Below are positions 1 to 7,942 of a stretch of DNA of 31,062 nt, piece after piece. Positions within the stretch are counted from its first letter, which is position 1. Each line of letters starts with the position of its first letter. Below the pieces are notes generated by a model, which saw nothing but the letters and a program-made list of their open reading frames with translations, was not told the DNA's origin and did not search any database. The DNA is from Pseudomonadota bacterium (GTDB taxonomy: Bacteria; Pseudomonadota; Gammaproteobacteria; Pseudomonadales; Cellvibrionaceae). Both the position numbers and the translations under genes were made by a program. Location: positions 1-31,062 of the forward strand of contig JAEZGT010000238.1 in the NCBI GenBank assembly GCA_023416875.1, in the 5' to 3' direction.

Positions 1-111
1 GAGCTCCGCTAACACGCCTTCACTCAGCCCTTTACCGGCGACAGTGACCACCGGCTTGAGGCCGTGGCCGATGGTGCGGTAGCGCTTTTTGGTTTCGGGG
101 GACAAACTCAT
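1..111 (-). CDS. yhbY: YhbY/CRM-domain RNA-binding protein, 5' end only
   Basis: The reverse strand encodes the first 37 residues of a protein cut by the left window edge. It starts at ATG (111-109) behind a good AGGCAGG ribosome binding site. The visible peptide contains Gly-His-Gly-Leu-Lys-Pro-Val-Val and Gly-Lys-Gly-Leu-Ser-Glu-Gly-Val, the opening of the small CRM-domain (YhbY) family, whose members bind pre-50S rRNA and help assemble the large subunit. The divergent arrangement with rlmE and ftsH is the same as in E. coli, which supports the call. The C-terminal two thirds is outside the window. Too short for the name to be certain from sequence alone, but context and motif agree. Confidence 0.85.
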   Translation of the reverse strand, partial: MSLSPETKKRYRTIGHGLKPVVTVAGKGLSEGVLAEL

Positions 112-281
112 AAACCTGCCTTTCTCAATAGTTGCGGACTATGCCCGCGAATAGGGGGATTCAACTTCACTTTTAGCGCGCAAATGCAATAATACCCGGC
201 CGGCTCAATAGCACACTCACAGGTGTCACGCTGACGCGGGCGTATTGTATCGACTCCCCCTTATGCGGGCTCAAGGTTTTT
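112..281. promoter_or_regulatory. Divergent intergenic region between yhbY and rlmE
   Basis: This 170-bp spacer must carry the promoters for both divergent genes. On the plus strand a weak sigma-70-like pair can be read: TTCACT (166-171), 18 bp, TAATAC (190-195), followed by a C/G-rich stretch. On the minus strand TTGAAT (164-159) could be a -35 box for yhbY, but no good -10 follows. rlmE has no obvious Shine-Dalgarno directly upstream. All of this is motif reading, so the exact promoters are uncertain. Confidence 0.3.
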
Positions 282-902
282 ATGGCGCGATCAAAAAGCA
301 GCAGTCGCTGGCTGCAAGAACATTTCAACGACCACTATGTCAAAGAGTCCCAAAAGGACGGTTACCGGTCGCGCGCCAGCTATAAGCTTCTGGAAATTCA
401 GCACAAGGACAAACTGCTTAAACCGGGTATGGTGGTTGTGGATTTGGGCTCGGCTCCGGGTGGCTGGTCACAGGTGGCAGCGCCGATCGTCGGCGATAAG
501 GGGATGGTGTTGGCTTCCGACATACTTCCCATGGACAGTTTGGAAAATGTGACCTTTATCCAAGGGGACTTCACTGAATCAGCTGTCTTTGATCAGTTGC
601 TGGCAGCTTTGGATGGACGCCCTGTCGACGTTGTAATTTCCGACATGGCCCCCAATATGAGCGGTATCCCAGGAGTCGATCAGCCCAAAGCCATGCACTT
701 GGTGGAATTGGCTCTCGATATGGCCCGACAGGTGCTGCGACCCGGTGGCAGTTTTGTTTGCAAGGTGTTCCACGGCGAGGGTTTTGATGCGTGGATGAAA
801 GAATGCAAACAGATGTTTGACAAAGTGGCAACCCGTAAGCCCGACGCCTCCCGCTCAAGATCCCGCGAGGTCTACGTGGTCGGCAAAGGATTCCGGCAGT
901 AA
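282..902 (+). CDS. rlmE: 23S rRNA 2'-O-methyltransferase RlmE (FtsJ/RrmJ)
   Basis: RlmE methylates the 2'-O of U2552 in the A-loop of 23S rRNA in the assembling 50S subunit, using S-adenosylmethionine. The 206-residue protein has the full Rossmann SAM-binding motif Asp-Leu-Gly-Ser-Ala-Pro-Gly-Gly-Trp (54-62). The catalytic K-D-K-E tetrad is at Lys35, Asp121, Lys161 and Glu196, each offset by three from the E. coli Lys38/Asp124/Lys164/Glu199 set, so the enzyme looks intact. The length matches the family (about 205-210). It precedes ftsH as in E. coli and pseudomonads. The start is ATG at 282; the ribosome binding site is weak. Confidence 0.96.
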   Translation: MARSKSSSRWLQEHFNDHYVKESQKDGYRSRASYKLLEIQHKDKLLKPGMVVVDLGSAPGGWSQVAAPIVGDKGMVLASDILPMDSLENVTFIQGDFTESAVFDQLLAALDGRPVDVVISDMAPNMSGIPGVDQPKAMHLVELALDMARQVLRPGGSFVCKVFHGEGFDAWMKECKQMFDKVATRKPDASRSRSREVYVVGKGFRQ

Positions 903-1059
903 TAATTCACACGCCAAATTGCCCGAACCGGTCGTGTTGCGTACTAAAACGCACAGTTTTTGACGGGCAGATTTCTGCAGATTGGCCGCTTGTGCTGTCT
1001 ATACTGCAGACGACACGCTCACAAGTAGAGCATTTTGTGGTATCCGAGGAGAGCCTCAA
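903..1059 (+). promoter_or_regulatory. rlmE-ftsH spacer: weak terminator-like hairpin and possible ftsH promoter
   Basis: A short 5-bp hairpin TGCGT/ACGCA (938-942 with 949-953) is followed by a T run at 957-961 and could slow transcription after rlmE. A -10-like TATACT lies at 1000-1005 without a convincing -35 box, and no heat-shock (sigma-32) consensus is evident although ftsH belongs to that regulon in E. coli. A strong AGGAG ribosome binding site (1047-1051) precedes ftsH. Both the hairpin and the promoter are tentative. Confidence 0.3.
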
Positions 1060-2952
1060 TTGAACGACATGGCAAAAAATCTCGTACTCTGGCTGGTGAT
1101 CGCAGCGGTGCTTTTTACCGTTTTCGAAAACTTTAAAGACCATGAGCCCAAAGGCGAACTGACCTATTCCCAGTTCGTGTATGCAGTGCAGGAAAACCAG
1201 GTGCGAGAAGTCGTGATTGACGACACTCATATCCGCGGCGTCCGCATCGACAACACCCCCTTCGTGGTGGTACGCCCGCAGTTGTGGGATATGAAGCTGG
1301 TGGATGACCTGCTCGCTCACAATGTCGCGATCAAAGGTGCCGAGCCGCGCTCGCCCAGTCTCTGGGAGCAGTTGCTGGTGGCAAGCTTCCCGATCCTGCT
1401 GTTTATCGCTGTCTTCATTTTCTTTATGCGCCAGATGCAAGGCGGCGCTGGCGGTCGTGGCGGCCCGATGAGTTTCGCCAAGAGCCGTGCGCGTCTGTTG
1501 GGTGAAGACCAGGTCAAAACCACCTTTGCCGATGTGGCCGGCGTGGATGAAGCCAAAGAAGAAGTTCAGGAATTGGTTGAATACCTGCGCGACCCAGGCC
1601 GATTCCAGCGCCTGGGTGGCCGCATTCCCCGCGGTGTACTGATGTCTGGTCCTCCGGGAACCGGTAAAACACTGCTGGCGAAAGCTATCGCCGGCGAAGC
1701 CAAAGTGCCGTTCTTCTCCATTTCCGGTTCTGATTTCGTCGAAATGTTCGTCGGCGTGGGCGCGTCCCGCGTGCGCGACATGTTCGATCAAGCTAAGAAA
1801 CAAGCGCCCTGCATCATCTTTATCGATGAGATTGATGCGGTCGGTCGTCACCGCGGCGGCGGCCACGGCGGCGGCAACGATGAGCGTGAACAAACCCTCA
1901 ACCAGTTGCTGGTGGAAATGGACGGGTTTGAAGGTAATGAAGGCATTATCGTGATCGCTGCCACCAACCGTCCGGATGTGTTAGACCGTGCGCTGTTGCG
2001 CCCGGGACGCTTCGATCGTCAGGTAAATGTCGGTCTGCCCGATGTGCGCGGTCGCGAGCAGATTCTCAAAGTGCATATGCGCAAAGTGCCTTTGGAAGAT
2101 CGAATTGATCCTAAAATCATCGCCCGCGGCACTCCCGGCTTTTCCGGCGCTGATCTGGCCAACTTGGTCAACGAAGCAGCTCTGCTGGCGGCCCGCGCCA
2201 ACAAACGCTTGGTGACCGAAGAGGAATTCGAAAAGGCGCGCGACAAGATCCTGATGGGTACCGAGCGCCGCACTCTAGTGATGTCGGAGAAGGAAAAAGA
2301 AGCCACTGCGTATCACGAAGCAGGTCACGCGATTATCGGCTTCCTGTCCGCTGAGCACGATCCGATTCACAAGGTAACCATAATCCCGCGCGGCCGCGCT
2401 CTGGGTGTAACCCAGTTCCTGCCTGAAGGCGATCGCATTAGCGAGAGCCGCCGCAAATTGTTGGGTGATATTGCAACCTTGTACGGCGGCCGCATCGCAG
2501 AGGAAATGGTGTACGGCGCGGAAGGGGTGAGTACCGGCGCGTATCAGGACATTAAAATGGCGACCTCCATCGCTCGCGCCATGGTGATGAACTACGGTCT
2601 TTCAGAAAAGCTCGGTCCGCTGGATTACGACGCAAAGGATGATGACTACATGGGTGGCCGTAAAATATCGAGCCATACCCAGCGTCTGATTGATGAGGAA
2701 GTCAAAGTCATTACTGACGAATGTTACGCCCGCGCTAAAACGCTGCTGACGGAGAATGAAGACATTCTCATCGCGATGAAAAATTCGCTGATGGAATTCG
2801 AAACTCTCGATTCCGAGCAGGTTGCGGATTTGATGGCGCGCCGCAAAGTGCGTCCGCCGCGCGAGTGGCGTGACGGCGATGTAGGTGGTGCCAAAACCAA
2901 AGGTGAGTCCGGCGACCGCGGCGCAGTGGGCGAGCCAGCTGAAGAAGTTTAA
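1060..2952 (+). CDS. ftsH: ATP-dependent zinc metalloprotease FtsH
   Basis: FtsH is a membrane-anchored AAA+ hexamer that degrades misfolded membrane proteins and regulatory substrates such as LpxC and sigma-32. The reading frame stays open upstream to an ATG at 982, but TTG at 1060 is the better start: AGGAG sits 8 nt upstream and the product begins Met-Asn-Asp-Met-Ala-Lys like pseudomonad FtsH. From that start the protein has 630 residues, with transmembrane helices near 8-24 and 105-122, a periplasmic loop between them, Walker A GPPGTGKT (197-204), Walker B IIFIDEID, the second region of homology, and the zinc protease motif HEAGH near residue 420. The tail is Gly/Glu-rich. It sits between rlmE and folP, as is usual. 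Confidence 0.97.
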   Translation: MNDMAKNLVLWLVIAAVLFTVFENFKDHEPKGELTYSQFVYAVQENQVREVVIDDTHIRGVRIDNTPFVVVRPQLWDMKLVDDLLAHNVAIKGAEPRSPSLWEQLLVASFPILLFIAVFIFFMRQMQGGAGGRGGPMSFAKSRARLLGEDQVKTTFADVAGVDEAKEEVQELVEYLRDPGRFQRLGGRIPRGVLMSGPPGTGKTLLAKAIAGEAKVPFFSISGSDFVEMFVGVGASRVRDMFDQAKKQAPCIIFIDEIDAVGRHRGGGHGGGNDEREQTLNQLLVEMDGFEGNEGIIVIAATNRPDVLDRALLRPGRFDRQVNVGLPDVRGREQILKVHMRKVPLEDRIDPKIIARGTPGFSGADLANLVNEAALLAARANKRLVTEEEFEKARDKILMGTERRTLVMSEKEKEATAYHEAGHAIIGFLSAEHDPIHKVTIIPRGRALGVTQFLPEGDRISESRRKLLGDIATLYGGRIAEEMVYGAEGVSTGAYQDIKMATSIARAMVMNYGLSEKLGPLDYDAKDDDYMGGRKISSHTQRLIDEEVKVITDECYARAKTLLTENEDILIAMKNSLMEFETLDSEQVADLMARRKVRPPREWRDGDVGGAKTKGESGDRGAVGEPAEEV

Positions 2953-2977
2953 CGCGTAAATTTTATGCAGATATCCG

Positions 2978-3003
2978 GGCCAGACACAAGTCTGGCCTTT
3001 TTG
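2978..3003 (+). terminator. Rho-independent terminator between ftsH and folP
   Basis: A perfect 8-bp stem GGCCAGAC (2978-2985) / GTCTGGCC (2990-2997), with a 4-nt loop, is followed directly by six T residues. It lies 26 nt after the ftsH stop and only 14 nt before the folP start, with no visible promoter between hairpin and folP. It is therefore likely to act as an attenuator that reduces folP-glmM expression relative to ftsH. Confidence 0.85.
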
Positions 3004-3017
3004 TTTTCAGGAGAAAA

Positions 3018-3851
3018 ATGCAGCGGTCATTTGCGTCACGCAGTCTGGATTTTACTGTGCCCCGGGTCATGGGGATCCTCAATGTCACTCCCGACTCCTT
3101 TTTTGATGGTGGAGCCTGCTATCGCAATGGCGTGTTGCAATTGGATCTGGCTCTGCGTGAAGCCGAGCGCATGATGCGCGAAGGTGCGGATTTTATCGAT
3201 GTGGGTGGTGAATCCACTCGACCTGGTGCTGCACCGGTTTCCGTACAGGAAGAATGTGATCGCGTATTGCCGGTAGTGGAGGCGGTGGCGCAGCGTTTCG
3301 AGGTGGTGGTATCTGTTGATACCAGCAATCCGGAATTGATGACGAATGCTGCCAAGTGTGGTGCAGGTTTGATAAACGATGTGCGCGCGCTTCAGCGGCC
3401 GGGTGCGCTAGCGGCTGCAGCGGCCGCTGGTATCCCGGTTTGTCTGATGCATATGCAGGGTGCGCCCGGAAATATGCAAGAGCGCCCGTCATATGGGAAT
3501 GTGGGGGAGGACGTGCGGCGTTTTCTCGCAGCGCGCAAGCAGGCATGTTTGGCGGCCGGAATTGAGGAATGTAATATCTGGATCGATCCAGGCATAGGAT
3601 TTGGCAAAACAGATGAGCATAATCTTGCCCTCATTCGCGAGCTTGATCGATTACTTAACATAGGCCCGGTTTTGCTCGGCGTCTCGCGTAAATCTATGTT
3701 TGGTCGATTGCTGGGACGTGAGCTTGAAGATCGTCTGCCCGGCAGCCTGGCTGCAGGGCTTATTGGTTGTCAGAAAGGCGCCCGAATTCTGCGCGTTCAC
3801 GATGTGGCGGCGACGCGGGATGTAATTGAGATCTGGCGTATGATTGGTTAA
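3018..3851 (+). CDS. folP: Dihydropteroate synthase FolP
   Basis: FolP condenses 6-hydroxymethyl-dihydropterin pyrophosphate with p-aminobenzoate to give dihydropteroate in folate synthesis; it is the sulfonamide target. The 277-residue TIM-barrel carries all the usual signatures: NVTPDSFFDGG near the N terminus, DVGGESTRPGA, VDTSNPEL, INDVRAL, LMHMQG, DPGIGFGKT and GVSRKSMFG, which binds the pterin and pyrophosphate. The start ATG at 3018 has AGGAG (3009-3013) upstream. The gene lies between ftsH and glmM as in most gammaproteobacteria, just behind the ftsH terminator, so its expression probably depends on readthrough. Confidence 0.97.
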   Translation: MQRSFASRSLDFTVPRVMGILNVTPDSFFDGGACYRNGVLQLDLALREAERMMREGADFIDVGGESTRPGAAPVSVQEECDRVLPVVEAVAQRFEVVVSVDTSNPELMTNAAKCGAGLINDVRALQRPGALAAAAAAGIPVCLMHMQGAPGNMQERPSYGNVGEDVRRFLAARKQACLAAGIEECNIWIDPGIGFGKTDEHNLALIRELDRLLNIGPVLLGVSRKSMFGRLLGRELEDRLPGSLAAGLIGCQKGARILRVHDVAATRDVIEIWRMIG

Positions 3852-3905
3852 CGCATTTTCTTTTTATGATTCGAGTTTATTTTTGGCGATACCGGGGAAC
3901 AGTGC

Positions 3906-5261
3906 ATGGCGCGTAAATATTTTGGGACAGACGGCATTCGCGGGCGCGTGGGGCAGGCACCAATTACGCCAGATTTCTTTTTGCATCTCGGCTGGGCAGT
4001 CGGTCGGGTATTGGCGAAAGAGCAACAGCCAGACAGCAAGACGCCGATGGTTTTAATCGGCAAAGACACACGGATATCGGGTTATATGTTCGAATCGGCG
4101 CTCGAGGCTGGTTTGATCAGTGCGGGTGTCGATGTCGGTTTGCTTGGACCCATGCCAACGCCGGCTATTGCCTACCTTACTCGCACGTTTCAAGCGAGCG
4201 CGGGGATTGTGATCAGCGCTTCGCACAATTCTTATTATGATAATGGCATCAAACTATTTAGTACCGACGGAGGAAAATTAAGTGATGAGCTGGAGCTCGC
4301 GATAGAAGCGCAGCTCGGCCAGTCAATGACCACCGCTGCTTGCCTGGGGAAAGCCCGCCGGATAAGTGATGCTGAGGGACGCTATATCGAGTTTTGCAAA
4401 GGCAGCTTGCCTTGGGGCTTTTCTCTTGCTGGCCTGAATATAGTGGTGGATTGCGCTAATGGCGCCACTTATAAAGTCGCGCCGGAAGTATTTCGCGAAC
4501 TCGGCGCAACAGTGATCGCGCTGGCTGTGACGCCGGATGGTGTCAATATCAACAAAAATTGTGGCTCTACTGACATAACACTCTTGCGGGAGCGGGTGTT
4601 GGCGGAAAAAGCCGATCTGGGAATTGCCTTCGATGGTGATGGGGACCGGGTGATTTTTGTTGATCACACTGGTGAGGAAGTCGACGGTGACGAGCTTTTA
4701 TATATCATCGCCTCACATAAGCACACAGCGGAGGGGGGTTGTACTGGTGTGGTCGGCACGCTGATGACGAATTTCGGTTTTGAAATGGCACTTAAGGAGT
4801 TGGGAATTCCATTTGCGCGCGCCAAAGTAGGCGATCGTTATGTGTTGGAAATGATGAAAGAGCGCGATTGGTTGCTGGGCGGTGAATCCTCTGGTCATAT
4901 CGTCTGCGGGGATGCCACAACGACTGGCGACGGTATTATTTCGGCACTGCAAGTGTTGCGCGCATTGCAAAAGTCTGGCAAATCCTTGTGGGAGATGCGC
5001 AATGGGTTCAGCAAAACACCGCAGTGCATGATTAATGTTCCGGTGGTTGAGAAAGTGGATCTTGAACGCCATGGAGCGATTGCCGAGGCCGTTGCCCGAA
5101 CGGAAGAAAAGTTGGAAGGGCGCGGGCGTGTTCTGCTGCGCGCCTCAGGTACCGAGCCGGTGATTCGTGTAATGGTAGAAGGTCCGCGCGTCGACTTGGT
5201 CAAAGCGCTGGCGACTGAATTGGCGGATGCTGTCCGCGCCGCGATTGGCGCTGGCAATTGA
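3906..5261 (+). CDS. glmM: Phosphoglucosamine mutase GlmM
   Basis: GlmM converts glucosamine-6-phosphate to glucosamine-1-phosphate for UDP-GlcNAc, the precursor of peptidoglycan and lipid A. The 451-residue alpha-D-phosphohexomutase has the phosphoserine loop Ser-Ala-Ser-His-Asn with the catalytic serine at residue 106 (E. coli Ser102), the magnesium loop DGDGDR in the third domain, the sugar-binding GGESSGH, and the phosphate-binding RASGTEP near the C terminus. Start ATG at 3906 follows a modest GGGGA ribosome binding site. It is 54 bp downstream of folP and probably in the same transcript. Confidence 0.97.
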   Translation: MARKYFGTDGIRGRVGQAPITPDFFLHLGWAVGRVLAKEQQPDSKTPMVLIGKDTRISGYMFESALEAGLISAGVDVGLLGPMPTPAIAYLTRTFQASAGIVISASHNSYYDNGIKLFSTDGGKLSDELELAIEAQLGQSMTTAACLGKARRISDAEGRYIEFCKGSLPWGFSLAGLNIVVDCANGATYKVAPEVFRELGATVIALAVTPDGVNINKNCGSTDITLLRERVLAEKADLGIAFDGDGDRVIFVDHTGEEVDGDELLYIIASHKHTAEGGCTGVVGTLMTNFGFEMALKELGIPFARAKVGDRYVLEMMKERDWLLGGESSGHIVCGDATTTGDGIISALQVLRALQKSGKSLWEMRNGFSKTPQCMINVPVVEKVDLERHGAIAEAVARTEEKLEGRGRVLLRASGTEPVIRVMVEGPRVDLVKALATELADAVRAAIGAGN

Positions 5262-5370
5262 GGTGACTCCAAATAACTGCGTGGCGGGCATTGTCACCGA
5301 CCTTATTCTCAGATACCATTTGCGCCCGTTTCGCCAAGGGCCAAAAAGTCGCATTCAGATGATGCTCACA

Positions 5371-5395
5371 GATTCTGAGAAAGACTCCGAGAATC
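5371..5395 (+). promoter_or_regulatory. Bulged hairpin directly upstream of tpiA
   Basis: The 137-bp glmM-tpiA spacer holds no gene. Its last 28 bases contain an inverted repeat, GATTCT-GAG paired with CTC-(bulge CG)-AGAATC (5371-5379 with 5385-5395), loop AAAGA, ending 3 nt before the tpiA ATG. No clear Shine-Dalgarno separates hairpin and start codon, so the fold could limit initiation or mark an mRNA processing site. This is structure seen by eye, without energy calculation. Confidence 0.35.
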
Positions 5396-5398
5396 GAT

Positions 5399-6139
5399 AT
5401 GCGACGCCCAATAGTAATAGGTAATTGGAAATTACACGGCGATCAGCAGTTTGTTTCAGGATTGCTGCGAGAGCTGATGGCGGGATGGGTCGGTGTCCAC
5501 AGAGCAGAAGTGGTAATTTGCCCTTCTTATATACACGTGGATATGGCTTGCCGGGCGCTTGGGCATTCCAATATAGGATTGGGTGCGCAAGATGTGAGTC
5601 CTTTTGTTGAAGGGGCCTACACAGGCGAAGTTTCCGCCGTTATGCTGCACGACCTCGGATGCCAGTACGCAATAATTGGACATTCGGAGCGGCGGCGCTG
5701 CTACGGCGAGACCAATGAGCTGATCGCGCGCAAGTTTGAATCTGCCCAAGAGGCGCGTCTGGTGCCGATTTTGTGTGTCGGTGAAAGCGCAAAAGAGCGT
5801 GAACAGGGAATTACCCTGGATGTGATCGACAGGCAGATCAAGGCAGTAGCCGATTATTGCAGCTATGAGCGAATTGCCCGCGGGGTCATAGCATACGAGC
5901 CGCTCTGGGCCGTTGGTACGGGAAAAATAGCATCGCCGCAACAGGCGCAGCGGGTGCACGAATTTATTCGTGATCGGTTGGGCGCAGCTGGAGTGGTAAC
6001 ACGAATTGTATATGGTGGCAGCGTAACGCCACAGAATGCTCGCGCTATGTTTGAAATGCCGGACATAGACGGGGCCCTCGTTGGAGGGGCTGCTTTGCGA
6101 GCGAACGATTTTCTAGAAATATGCCGGGCTGCTGAATAG
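5399..6139 (+). CDS. tpiA: Triosephosphate isomerase TpiA
   Basis: TpiA interconverts dihydroxyacetone phosphate and glyceraldehyde-3-phosphate in glycolysis and gluconeogenesis. The 246-residue barrel has the complete active site: Asn9 and Lys11 (GNWK), His95 in IIGHSER, Glu167 in AYEPLWAVGTGK with the phosphate-gripping loop 6, and the YGGSV phosphate-binding motif. The length is normal. The location between glmM and secG is the pseudomonad-like arrangement; in E. coli tpiA is elsewhere. The ATG at 5399 lacks a clear ribosome binding site and lies right behind a small hairpin. Confidence 0.97.
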   Translation: MRRPIVIGNWKLHGDQQFVSGLLRELMAGWVGVHRAEVVICPSYIHVDMACRALGHSNIGLGAQDVSPFVEGAYTGEVSAVMLHDLGCQYAIIGHSERRRCYGETNELIARKFESAQEARLVPILCVGESAKEREQGITLDVIDRQIKAVADYCSYERIARGVIAYEPLWAVGTGKIASPQQAQRVHEFIRDRLGAAGVVTRIVYGGSVTPQNARAMFEMPDIDGALVGGAALRANDFLEICRAAE

Positions 6140-6162
6140 CGCTTTCGGTACGAGACTTGAGA

Positions 6163-6525
6163 ATGGAAAGTATTCTGCTGGTTTTACACGTTATCGTTGC
6201 CTTGGTCATTGTCGGTTTGATCATGCTGCAGCAGGGCAAAGGCGCGGAAATGGGGGCATCCTTTGGTGCTGGCGCATCCCAGACGGTGTTTGGTGCTGGT
6301 GGTTCCGGGAATTTTTTCTCGCGCTTGACCGGTATTCTTGTTGCAGTGTTTTTTGTAACGAGCTTCGTATTAGCCGTTATGGCTAAAAACAGCGTCTCTG
6401 TGGATGATGTGCTCATTCCTGAATTGGAGACTGTTTCAGAAGTTCCTGCGGTTGCTCCCGTAAAATCAGACGAAGTGCCTGAGGCTCCAGTCGAGGCAGC
6501 GGACGAAGTGCCGACTGCAGAATAA
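6163..6525 (+). CDS. secG: Preprotein translocase subunit SecG
   Basis: SecG is the small accessory subunit of the SecYEG channel. The 120-residue protein has two hydrophobic helices (about 3-20 and 51-70) separated by the conserved Gln-Gln-Gly-Lys-Gly-Ala-Glu-Met-Gly-Ala segment and a Gly/Ser-rich loop, then an acidic, Val/Pro/Glu-rich tail. A TTG two codons upstream (6157) is possible, but ATG at 6163 has GAGA at a suitable distance and fits the family start. It sits 23 bp after tpiA and is followed by tRNA-Leu(GAG), exactly as secG-leuU in E. coli. secE is not in this window; secY is at 21628. Confidence 0.95.
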   Translation: MESILLVLHVIVALVIVGLIMLQQGKGAEMGASFGAGASQTVFGAGGSGNFFSRLTGILVAVFFVTSFVLAVMAKNSVSVDDVLIPELETVSEVPAVAPVKSDEVPEAPVEAADEVPTAE

Positions 6526-6553
6526 TTTCGCGGTTTGGATTTTTAACTCTTTT

Positions 6554-6638
6554 GCCCAAGTGGTGGAATTGGTAGACACGCTATCTTGAGGGGGTAGTGG
6601 CGTAAGCTGTGCCGGTTCGAGTCCGGCCTTGGGCACCA
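6554..6638 (+). tRNA. leuU: tRNA-Leu (GAG)
   Basis: The 85-nt cloverleaf has acceptor GCCCAAG pairing with CTTGGGC, a short type-II variable arm, the GGTTCGAGTCC T-arm and an encoded CCA. The anticodon loop TTGAGGG gives anticodon GAG at 6588-6590, reading CUU/CUC leucine codons. It lies 28 bp after secG and is probably transcribed with it; the same adjacency exists in E. coli. Confidence 0.97.
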
Positions 6639-6672
6639 TTCTAAGTCACAGCGTTCACGATGCTGTGCATGC

Positions 6673-6703
6673 AAAAGCCTTCCATCGAAGGCTTTTTCTT
6701 TTT
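6673..6703 (+). terminator. Rho-independent terminator after tRNA-Leu
   Basis: A 10-bp stem AAAAGCCTTC (6673-6682) / GAAGGCTTTT (6687-6696) with loop CATC runs into a T-rich tail to 6703. A second inverted repeat CACAGC/GCTGTG (6647-6652 with 6662-6667) lies just upstream, possibly a tRNA 3'-trailer processing hairpin. The terminator closes the rlmE-to-tRNA-Leu block. Confidence 0.9.
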
Positions 6704-6796
6704 TGATCATCGCTTTTTCGCTCTTAGTCCCTGCGCGCCGGTTAAACTTGTTCACTGATGGTGTCTCTGAGCTTTTTTGCGCTCACGCGAGGATCT

Positions 6797-7933
6797 ATGC
6801 ATCAGTATTCGGGTGTTCTCAAAATCAATTTGTCGGCATTGCGGCGAAATTGGCGCGTGATGCGCGACCGCTTTCGCGGTCAATATTGTGGTGCGGTGGT
6901 TAAAGCAAACGCTTATGGCCTGGGTGTAGCGCCGATTGTTCAGTCGCTGTATAGCGAAGGCTGCCGGCATTTTTTTGTCGCCACGCTTGATGAGGCAATT
7001 CAGATTAGGCGCTTGGTTCCCGAGGCAGCGGACATATTTGTTCTGCAGGGTATTTATCCCGGCATGGAGCAGCGCTTCTGTGACGAAAATCTGGTCCCGG
7101 TCATTTATTCAGGCAATATGCTGCGCCAGTGGTTGAGTGCATCCGTGACCGGACGTCGGCGCTGCGCATTAAAAGTTAACACCGGCATGAACCGCCTCGG
7201 TTTAAATCTGGGGGAGTTCGAAGAGCTTTTGCAGACCAAAGAGGTGTGGCCGGAAGATGTTTGCGTCGAGTTGGTAATGAGTCATTTGGCCTGTGCAGAC
7301 GAGCCTGCACATAAGCTCAATGCCACACAGCTGGCGCTTTTTAGGCAGGCCACTGAATTGACGCGACGTCATTTCCCTAACGCTATCTCCTCGCTGGCCA
7401 GCTCCGCAGGAGTTTTTTTGGGTGATGACTGGCATTTTGACCTCGCCCGTCCGGGAATCGCACTTTATGGAGGTTGTTGTGCTCCGGGGCTGCACGGATT
7501 GTTATCTACGGTGGTCACACTGGAGTTGCCGGTTATTCAAACCCGGTATTTACGCGCAGGCGAGAGTGTTGGCTATGGCGGTGATTTTGTCGCGATGCAA
7601 GACACGCGGGCATTGGTAGTCAGCGGAGGTTATGCAGATGGGATCTTGCGCAGTCTTTCGCCGCGCATGGCGGCTTGGCGCGGACAGCGTCTGCCGATAT
7701 TGGGACGGGTCGCTATGGATTCCTGCATTTTTGATGCGAGCCACTTGGCTCCGGACGAGTTCCCGCGCGACGGCGATTTAATCGAGGTGATCGGCGCCCA
7801 TATCTCGTTGGACGAGGTGGCCGCCGCTGCCGGCACCATCAGTTATGAACTCATCACCCGCCTCGGTGAGCGTTTATCGAAGGTGTATTTTGAGGAGGCG
7901 GAGCAGCCGAGCCAGGATGGACTTTTATCTTAG
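6797..7933 (+). CDS. alr: Alanine racemase
   Basis: A fold-type III, PLP-dependent racemase making D-alanine for peptidoglycan. With the start at ATG 6797 the protein has 378 residues. The PLP lysine is Lys36 in VVKANAYGLG and the second catalytic base is Tyr260 in AGESVGYG. NTGMNRLG, MSHLACAD and RPGIALYGG are also present. The frame is open to an ATG at 6758, but that has no ribosome binding site, whereas GAGG lies 4 nt before 6797 and the protein then begins like other racemases. It precedes birA closely (birA's ribosome binding site overlaps the alr stop), suggesting one transcript. No clear promoter is visible upstream. Confidence 0.93.
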   Translation: MHQYSGVLKINLSALRRNWRVMRDRFRGQYCGAVVKANAYGLGVAPIVQSLYSEGCRHFFVATLDEAIQIRRLVPEAADIFVLQGIYPGMEQRFCDENLVPVIYSGNMLRQWLSASVTGRRRCALKVNTGMNRLGLNLGEFEELLQTKEVWPEDVCVELVMSHLACADEPAHKLNATQLALFRQATELTRRHFPNAISSLASSAGVFLGDDWHFDLARPGIALYGGCCAPGLHGLLSTVVTLELPVIQTRYLRAGESVGYGGDFVAMQDTRALVVSGGYADGILRSLSPRMAAWRGQRLPILGRVAMDSCIFDASHLAPDEFPRDGDLIEVIGAHISLDEVAAAAGTISYELITRLGERLSKVYFEEAEQPSQDGLLS

Positions 7934-7942
7934 GAAAATCGC

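Noticed and set aside
1..6. Window begins exactly with GAGCTC, a SacI site, considered as a cloning junction
   Set aside because: A six-base site is expected often by chance and no vector sequence follows.
982..1059. 26-residue N-terminal extension of FtsH from ATG 982
   Set aside because: It lacks a ribosome binding site and family similarity; TTG 1060 has AGGAG and gives the family N terminus.
907..1893. 328-residue open frame on the minus strand, antisense to ftsH
   Set aside because: Fully covered by the well-supported ftsH; composition (His/Gln/Thr-rich) is that of a codon-bias shadow and there is no family motif.
6554..6703. tRNA-Leu 3' end as a phage or island attachment site
   Set aside because: No integrase gene, no repeated tRNA 3' fragment downstream, and housekeeping genes follow.
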